Assembly (NCBI GenBank): GCA_004431415.1
Contig: QPMI01000089.1
Location: 186,001-250,000, forward strand
Source of the DNA: Cyanophora paradoxa
Taxonomy: Eukaryota; Glaucocystophyceae; Cyanophorales; Cyanophoraceae
Direction of reading: 5' to 3'
Length of the DNA: 64,000 nt
This document shows, in pieces, positions 56,908 through 64,000 of the stretch. Every line of letters begins with the position of its first letter. The first letter of the stretch is position 1. A model generated the notes under the pieces. That model was not told where the DNA came from. It did no database searches and was given only the letters and a program-made list of their open reading frames with translations. The translations under genes and the position numbers were made by a program.

Positions 56908-59900
56908 CTATCGAGTCGGGCCGAAGATACGGAGCGAGAGTAGCTCGAGTTTCGTCATTCGAACCTGTGCGATCGCGAGTGGTGCCCAGGCTCAAATTCG
57001 CCTCTCGCTACTTTACCCTTTCCCCTGCCTTCGAATTCCCACGTACCTTCTGTGGCGGGTCGATCTTGTACCCGCAGGCGATGAGGGACGCGATCGTTGC
57101 TGCGGGGGGGGGGGGGGGGGGGGGGGCGAACATTCAGGCGCGATCGGCAGCCCGATCTATAGCTAAGCTTCATCCGAATGATTTGATTTTAAATGAATTT
57201 TAAAGGATTTAAAGGCCACATCTACGTGCGCAGTGTACATGTGGGGACGGGGACGGGGTGGGATGGGGCCGCGGCCCGAGGTGGGACGGGGCCAAATAAA
57301 TGTAAACAAATACGGAAAACGTCTTCGAGATGCCCATGGCCACATCTATCATATATGCATTTATAAAATTAGATATAGGCTGCACCACGAGGAGTGATCA
57401 GGTTGTCGCGTTGGTCGCCTTCCTCGAGCAGCTCGTACGGGATCAGCCGGTGGTCTGCCTGTTATGCCATGATGGGTTCTGAAGCTCAGGCATCGCATGC
57501 GCATGCATTGCATGCGCGCATATATATGTATATATTCTATAGTATTGTAGTTATGTTTATACCTTCTTTTTCTTACTCCGAGCCTCGCCGTAGGTCCACC
57601 CTGTGGGTCGACGTCGGACTCAGCTCAGCTTCTATGAGAATATCAGTGGCGAGGCGCGCGCCGTCTTCCTTCTGTTTGAAAGCCCATTCGTTGAAAGAGT
57701 TTTTGGCGAGGAGCTCGATAAGCAATTGGTGATGGGGCTCGAGCTCGAGCCCCAGATAAAAGGGCTCCACAACCCGCGGCGCAAATCCGGGCTTCAGGCG
57801 CCTTTCCAAATCACTCAGCGTCAGCTCCCCGCCTTCCCCCGCCGGCGCCTCTTCTAGATCTCTTGCCAGCTTCGCCGCGAACGTCACCGTGCTCCGCTCG
57901 AGCCGTTCGAGCGACTTCTGCACCAGCAGCTCTGCGGTCACCTCCGGATCCTCGTCGCTGCTGGCCGGCAAAACCAAATTGGCTGTGAGAGGGAATGGGG
58001 GAAAGTGGGAGTGGGGGTGTTTTTCTGGGGAGGGGGGGCCGGGGGGGGGGGGGGGGGGGGGGGGGCGAGATACCCAGACGCTAGAATCTGGTATTCGAAC
58101 AGTGTGATCCCACGGATGACCTGCGGGGCGCAAGAGGAAGAGAAGGGTCGGACAAGGTCAGACTGCGCCACCTGCAGCTGAAACGGGTGCACGCACCTGC
58201 TTGACGGTGTCGATGTTCCACATCCTTGAGCCCATGTTGATGTCCCTGAACGGCGCCAAGTCCTGCGCGCGACGTCATGGCCCATGTGCATGCATGAGAG
58301 AGAGAAAAAAAACGGCGCACGGCGACGGCCCCGTCGGGCTTCGGGTCGGGGCCTTCCCACCAGAAGAACCCCTCCGGCTTGCGCAGCTGCCGGGGGCCTC
58401 GGCGAGGATCCGGAGAAGGAAAAGGCAGAGAGATCTAGAGGGGGGCGAGGGCAGAAGGAAGCGGGCTCGCCTTCTCGATGCACCAGGACTCGTGGACGAG
58501 CTCGGCGATGCGGTCGAGGAGGCGGGGGTCGAGCTGGTCCACCGGGTCCTCCGTCGTCTCCGCGATCCGCCGCGTGTTGTACGGCCTGGGCACGAAGGGC
58601 CGGATCCTCTCCCGCTCCAGGATCAGATTGTCGAAGCACGACTGCGGGAACGTCGAGAGGAAGCGGACGGTCTCCCGCTTGATCTGCCGCCCCCCGGGCC
58701 CGCCCTCGGGCCGCATTCAAAGAAGAGACGGGGGGAAGAGGAGGGTACCTTGATCTCGGAGACGTCGGCCTTGCCGCCGCCGGCGATCGTGAGCGCGCTG
58801 CGGACGATCTCCTCCATCTGCGCGCCCCCGGTCAGAGAGGGCACGGCAGGTCGGAGGCTTGGGGGAGGGGGGTACGGCGTGCCTCGTCGTAGCGGAGGGA
58901 CTCACGAATGATCTCAGTGTGCACACCATCCTGCGCATGCGCGCAGCAAGTGTGGCCTCAGCAAGTTCGGACGGGGAGCGGGGCGGGGCGGGGCTTCACG
59001 TTGGCGATGGCGGCAGCCAGAAGAAAGAATTCCTCCACGCGCCTGTCAAACGCGTCCGCCAGCAGCCTCAGTCGTTTAAACATTCTCTGCGGTTTTGGCG
59101 TCAGATTCTGGCATGCGCAGCGTCGATTCTGGCATGCGCAGCGCACCGAGACGATGTCGACGTTCTCAGGATGCTCCTTTAGTTCCAACAGCTTCAGGTA
59201 CGGGTCCACAAACTACGGGCCCCAGGGGGGAAGGGGAGGGTATAGGAAGGGTCGCAAGCGTCATGATCACGACGGGCCGGGATCGAAGGGGGGGGAGGGG
59301 GGGGGGGGGGGGGCGGGGGAGAGCGCGCGGAAGCGAGGGCCGGGAGTTCGAGCACCTTCGGGGCGATCGAGGCAGCGGGAGGGAGCGTCCCGGTAGAAGC
59401 GAGGGAGTTCGGGGCAGCGAGGGAGTTCGGGGCAGGCGCGGAGAGGGCCGGCACCGCCTCCGAGGTGGGGGCGACGAGGGGAAAGAGCGGAGCGAGGGCG
59501 GCGGGGCGCTCGACGATTGCGGGGACCTCCGAGAGCATTGCGGGGAGGCTCACACCCGATTGAGAACCCACGGCGACCCCATGTACGCGTGCAAGCACAC
59601 GTTTTTCATGATCATGATCAGGCATCATCTGCAGCGCCTTTGCCTACGACGATTCCATGTGTGAGAGAACTCGTCATGAGCACACGGCTGGGCATGACGC
59701 AGAGGCAGATGGGCTCGCCTTCCACTTGGAGTACTCATCTTCGGTGGACATCTCGCCGTACCGCATGAACTAAGCACATGTGGGGCCGGTCAATGATTCA
59801 CGAAAGACCGTCATATAATTAGCTATAGCGTGCATCGGCTCTCTATCTAGATCTTGATCTATCGCGTGCGCACCATCGTGTGGAGGGCGTTTATGTTGGA

Positions 59901-62888
59901 GGCCTCGTGCACCAGGTACGACATGTTGCGTTCCTCGGCCTCTCCGAACAGCTGTGGATCGGATCGAAAATCAACTCACCATTAGATATCAATCAGCAAA
60001 TGAGACATACGCCTTTTCTTTTGTAGAAATCTTCAAGCTCGCAAATGATGGCGAGCATCTCTTCCAGCTTGAAGGTCTTCCGTGCGGGAAAAAGTCCCGA
60101 GACGCTCCCGGTCCCTCCCTCCTTCAGCTCCTAATCATCAAATATAGACATAAGGACGCTGAGGCCAACAAGGGAGAGCTCGCGATCGAACATGCCTGGT
60201 TGCGGCCGGAGATGCGTATGAGCTCATTCTCAAGAACCGCGTCCTCCAGAATCGCCCTTGGGCAATCCAGTTGGAAATGCCCGAAGAGCGCTTTCGTACG
60301 GTCTTCAATCTGCAAAAATTCTGAGTTGGTGTAAACGCTTGAGCAGGCCTAGCTATAGGCCGGACCTGCTTGTAAGGGGTGAAGATGAAGGATGCGACCA
60401 GCTGGGCGCTCGTAGAGTGCGCAAGCCGCAACAGTGATCCAACGTAGATCTCAAGCTTCCTTGCCCGCTTGGCGCCCAGGGCGGTGCGGGCAACGACGCG
60501 GCACTTGAGGGAGACAGAACCGTCTTCCTTTAACTCTGGCTGCAGACCGCGGAATGTTCATCGATCAGCATGAGATAGGAAGGGATCGGAGTTCTGAAAG
60601 TGCAGGATCAGAAGCGCACGCTCTCGATAACCTGGAGGTGCAAATCGCCGTCCCAGGACGTCGACGATGGAGGCTGGAGAACGAGGTGGTGACCAAACTT
60701 GAGGTTCTCCAGCACGAAGAAACGGTACGCCTTCTTCGCCTCTACCACCGCTTTCACCACCTGGTATGGGGCAAGAATGAGCGCCCAGATGTGAAGCGGA
60801 TCGGAGCGGCAGCCACTGCGCGCCTTGGGCTCCCTCTCTTGGCGGGGTCCGGGCACGAGCTCCCTCTCGGCGGCCGCGGGGTCCGGCGTGAATTCAGGCG
60901 CTCGCATCAGGACCGCCTCACTCGATAGCTCCATCTGCGCTCGCCTGGTTTAATTTGATATAGTCTCCGTGCACAGGCAGCTGCAGGCGATCGCCGGGCA
61001 GGGACTCAAGGCACCACCACGATGTTGTCAACAGCGATGTCAATCGATGCAATATTAATGCGGCCTGGCAACGTGCGCGGCTTCACCAATCGGCTCACCT
61101 GCCGAAAGTAAGTAACAAGTGCAGTAAGCTCACTACAAAGAGCACCGTGGCCCGGAAGGTAAAGAGCTTGTTAAAATTAGACATAACTTCCTCTGGATCA
61201 GCTTCCGCTTGAAGTAGGGCCTCCTTAGTCACCGCCTCCTCTCCCGCAGATTGATAAAACTGGCAGGCGGCGTGCGTAAATTCAATTTTACGCACGGCAC
61301 TCAAAGAACTCAAACAAGCTAGCGCTCGGTACCTTTCCGATGATGGCAATGAAAATATTGATGAGAATGAGCGACACAACGATCACAAACGAGAAGTAGA
61401 AGAACCTGCGCGTGCGAAGGTGCACGTGCGAAGAAGAAGAGTCTAAGAAAGGGTGATGAAACGTGAATGGCGAACATGTACAACGCACACGCCGGCCCCC
61501 GGGGAGGCGTCGAGAAGCGAGGAGATCTCGAGGCCCCCGCCCAAATTGCCGAACAGGGTCGCGAAAGAGCCATAAAACGTAGTGAAACCTTCCAGCCGCG
61601 CTTAGCGGGGCGCGTGCTCGTTTCCTGGCGGAGCCATGCGCACTTTCAACCCTGTAGCCGAAGCTCACCCAGCCGAAGAAGGCGTATCCCCTGGGTAGAA
61701 AGTTAGAATAGGCGAATCTCCAGGAAAAACAAAGAGGGCTGCGGGGAAATCGATGCAGTACAGCGCACGCAAAGATGATGACAAAGATGACGAGGAACGC
61801 CGTCAGGTCGGGAACGGCCTGATCATATGCATAGGGGGGTTCGGGGTCTAGCTTTAGTTTGCAGAAGGCATGGGGCGGGGGGTATGTGCACGCCTGGCGG
61901 ACGGTGTTCGTGAGGATGCTGAGCCTTGGCTGCAACTCGAAAAACTGCAGGGCGAAGATCAGAAGAAAAAAAAGGGGAAAATTAGAGGGCGAGGGGAGCG
62001 AGGGAGGGATATGGGGGGGGGAGGGTGGAGGGGGAGGGGGGGGGCGGTCGCGCGCCTTGAAAATTCGGATGCAGCTGAAAAAATGGCGACACCCGCGATC
62101 TCCTGTCGGTGGTAACGGGCGTGGGTTAGCGACGGCTTCCCGGGTCCGCGGCAGGGAACTTCCCCATGCACCTGCATGCGGATCGTGTAGTCAACGGCTG
62201 TGCTGAGGTCATAGAAGAGCGATTGATCCAGCTCCCTCGCCACCGGCTGTATATATACGCATGAGGGATCACGTATGCCGGAGGGACTTGTTTGTGCCTC
62301 ACCCCGAGGGACTTGCTCATACCTCCCGCCCAGGTGAGGTACTCGCCATACTTGAAGAAGCTGGGACAGGGGAAAGTGGGGGGGGGGGGGGGGGGGGGGG
62401 GGGGGGTAATTATAATTAGTAATTAGGGGGTGTGCGCTTATAAGGGAATACGCGTAGCGCACAGGGCGATGATGAGTGCCAGGGTGGTCGCGTCGAAGGC
62501 GTTGGACCAGGTCCTTTTGGGGGCATAAGACGAAAACAGCATTAAACATTTCAGTAGTAGGGGTAGAGATTTCAGTAGAGAGCGATCGCGACGCACGCGA
62601 AGTAGGGGATAATGCCCTCGCGCCACATCTGCTTCACCTCAATGAAGACGTAGACTGTGGAGACGTTGACGTCAGATCTAGAATGGTGAGCGCACAGAGG
62701 TGGGCGGGCGCACTGCTGGAGAAGATAATGAACACGATGCCTGAGAAGATAATGAACACGATAATCAATAGCGAATTCGAGGATAGTCAACGTAAGACGC
62801 GGCGTAAGCTTAAGAATGGCTCACCGAGACCAAGGACCACGCTAGAATGGCCGCCGGCGTCGATCTTGCGTGCGCTGAGTGAATCAAC

Positions 62889-62919
<31 letters not shown>

Positions 62920-64000
62920 GGACCTGGACGGAGTTGGCGCGGGCGGAGTTGAAGGCCTGGCCCATCGCCTGGAACTCGGAGAGCAGCTCCACCACCAGGT
63001 ACGTCCCTGCCTCCCGTCAGCGAGGCGGGGGCGGTGGAGGGATGGCGCGCCGGCGGAAGGGGCGGCGGGGCGGGGGCGCGGGCGCGGGCACCGGTGTGGC
63101 GGTTGTAGAGGTTGAAGGTCGCCGTGACCGCCCGCGTCAGCTCGTCGTGCCACTGCGCCCCCCCGGCTTCGTGTTCAGCCGCCCGGCCGGCGACGGGCGC
63201 GCTTCCGGGCCCACGCATTGCCCAGGAGCAGCTCCCCGCCCCCGCCGTCCCCTGGCGCGGGCGCGGGCACGGGGGCGGCACCTTGTTGTCGATGAGGGCC
63301 TGCACCGCACCAACCGCCTCCGCCTCCGGCACCGGCACGTCCACCACGTACCCCCCGCGCCCGTAGGACCAGCTGTACCCCCCGTCCCGCAGGAAGGCCG
63401 CCGAGGGCCGCAGCTCGGGGAGCCCCTCCCGCCACGTCCACGTCACGTTCTCGTTCCCGTACGCGCTCCGGTCCTCCCCCGCGTCCTGCCGGGTACCCGA
63501 TTCCTCGTCAGGGGATGGGGGTACGTGTGCCGGACGCGCGGGCGCGCCTTGAACTGGCCGGAGCAGCGCGTGGTGGGGTCCTGCGTCCACGTGCAGGGGC
63601 GGGGCATTCCCCGGACCTTCGGGGGGGCGGGGGGGGGGGGGGGGGGGGGGTAAGCAAACCTTGGAGAAACCTTTTCGGGGCCCGCGGGGGGGGGGGGGGG
63701 TACCTGGCGTAGGCGGAGGGCGCCGAGGCGGGTGAAGAACATGGCGACGTCGGGGTTGCTGTCCGGGTCGATGAGGGGGATCAGCGTCCCCTGCACGTAC
63801 GCATAGAAGTCGCCTGCCGCGCCCCCCTCCCCCGTGAGCCGCGCGACGCGGAGCAGCCGGCGGCGGGGCGGGGCGGGGCGGGGCGGGGCGGGGCGGGGCG
63901 GGCTGACTCATGGTGTTGATGGCGGCGTAGGCGGAGTTGTCGGCGCCCCTCGCCACGAAGTTGAGGAAGGCCCCCGAGTCCAGCTGCGCGGCGCGGCGGC
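56908..64000 (-). CDS. Polycystin (TRPP/PKD2)-type channel continuing into RyR domains (spliced, 5' partial)
   Basis: The 5' end lies beyond 64000. Extracellular polycystin-type segments come first: SGAFLNFVARGADNSAYAAI (63.97 kb), GGYVVDVPVPEAEAVGAV, ELTRAVTATFNLYNRHTG and LVVELLSEFQAMG. Membrane helices follow: WSNAFDATTLALIIALC (62.5 kb), FFELQPRLSILTNTVRQ, PDLTAFLVIFVIIFACA, a pore region, and the last helix RFFYFSFVIVVSLILINIFI (61.41-61.34 kb). After IAIIGK the frame splices to FYQSAGEEAVTKEALL. An apparent stop at 61006 is removed by an 80-nt intron (61014-60935) joining NIVV to MELSSEAVL in phase. Cytoplasmic exons then include PLHIWALILAPYQVVKAVVE, RMFKRLRLLADAFDRRVEE and two RyR domains: ELVHESWCIEK|LRKPEGFFWW (58.5-58.3 kb), and NSFNEWAFKQKEDG with HRLIPYELLEEGD and IASLIACGYKIDPPQ (57.7-57.05 kb). 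TAG is at 56910-56908. Probably a cation channel with regulatory RyR domains. Confidence 0.6.
57104..57126 (-). repeat. Poly-C tract directly before a 3' splice site
   Basis: Twenty-three G on the plus strand, that is C on the coding strand, end at the acceptor CGCAG preceding the exon ATIASLIACGYKIDPP. Similar tracts sit at 58041-58065, 62378-62406, 62890-62918 and 63621-63650 in the same gene. Confidence 0.75.
63863..63901 (-). repeat. (CCCCG)n intronic array in the channel gene
   Basis: Seven or so copies of GGGGC on the plus strand lie in an intron just downstream (minus strand) of the exon coding NSAYAAINTMSQ. It is of the same type as the array in the bHLH-phytochrome gene. Confidence 0.65.

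Noticed and set aside
61006-61008. TGA as the true end of the channel gene
   Set aside because: It lies within a GT...AG segment of 80 nt whose removal keeps phase with a long following exon. Kept as the main alternative because no transcript is available.
1-64000. Bacterial contaminant or organelle genome
   Set aside because: Spliceosomal-type introns interrupt every recognised gene, and the gene content (TRPP channel, RyR, bHLH, IQ motif) is eukaryotic.

Overview
This window looks like nuclear DNA of a unicellular eukaryote, most likely a microalga. It is very GC-rich and contains no bacterial-style operons. Almost every recognisable protein is broken by short GT-AG introns (about 60-100 nt, donors often GTGCGC, GTGAGC or GTTCGT, acceptors ending CGCAG). 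The gene set also fits: phytochromes, a retinal-forming carotenoid oxygenase, a TRPP-type channel and an animal-type bHLH domain. The lineage cannot be fixed from this sequence. All multi-exon models were assembled by eye from reading frames, splice signals and phase; none has transcript support.

Layout. At 0.07-2.07 kb (+) is an RNase III domain continuing in frame into TPRs. At 2.87-5.4 kb (-) is a fructosamine-3-kinase-family protein. At 5.86-7.58 kb (+) is a Brp/Blh-type beta-carotene dioxygenase that would make retinal. At 8.64-9.77 kb (-) is an unrecognised Ser/Pro-rich protein. At 10.43-14.85 kb (-) is a full phytochrome histidine kinase (PAS-GAF-PHY-PAS-HK-REC). At 16.50-21.21 kb (-), on the same strand, is a second phytochrome. 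It has no kinase and carries instead an N-terminal Gln-rich region and a complete bHLH-coiled-coil DNA-binding domain. This bHLH-phytochrome is the most striking feature here. Three successive introns around the bHLH/phytochrome junction keep phase, and a G-box (CACGTG) lies 51 bp upstream of its predicted ATG.

At 21.9-25.0 kb (-) is a disordered protein with RRxS clusters, and at 25.8-26.4 kb (+) a kinesin-light-chain-like TPR protein. At 27.7-36.4 kb two related proteins are transcribed divergently from a 182-bp spacer: an IQ-motif protein (-) and a very Ala/Glu-rich coiled-coil protein (+). Both carry an NYLLKM..DLDF motif. At 36.8-38.2 kb (+) is a small, possibly organelle-targeted protein. 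At 39.1-54.05 kb (+) is a large fibronectin-III protein with about 16 near-identical 620-bp two-domain units. Many copies carry one-base homopolymer losses. At 56.9-64 kb (-, 5' end beyond the window) is a polycystin-type channel whose splicing continues into two ryanodine-receptor (RyR) domains.

How they may work together. The two phytochromes and the retinal-forming enzyme sit within 16 kb, a cluster of light-sensing functions. The kinase phytochrome would signal through a phosphorelay, while the bHLH phytochrome could couple red/far-red sensing directly to DNA binding, much as aureochromes do for blue light. This is inference from domain content; nothing in the sequence proves joint function.
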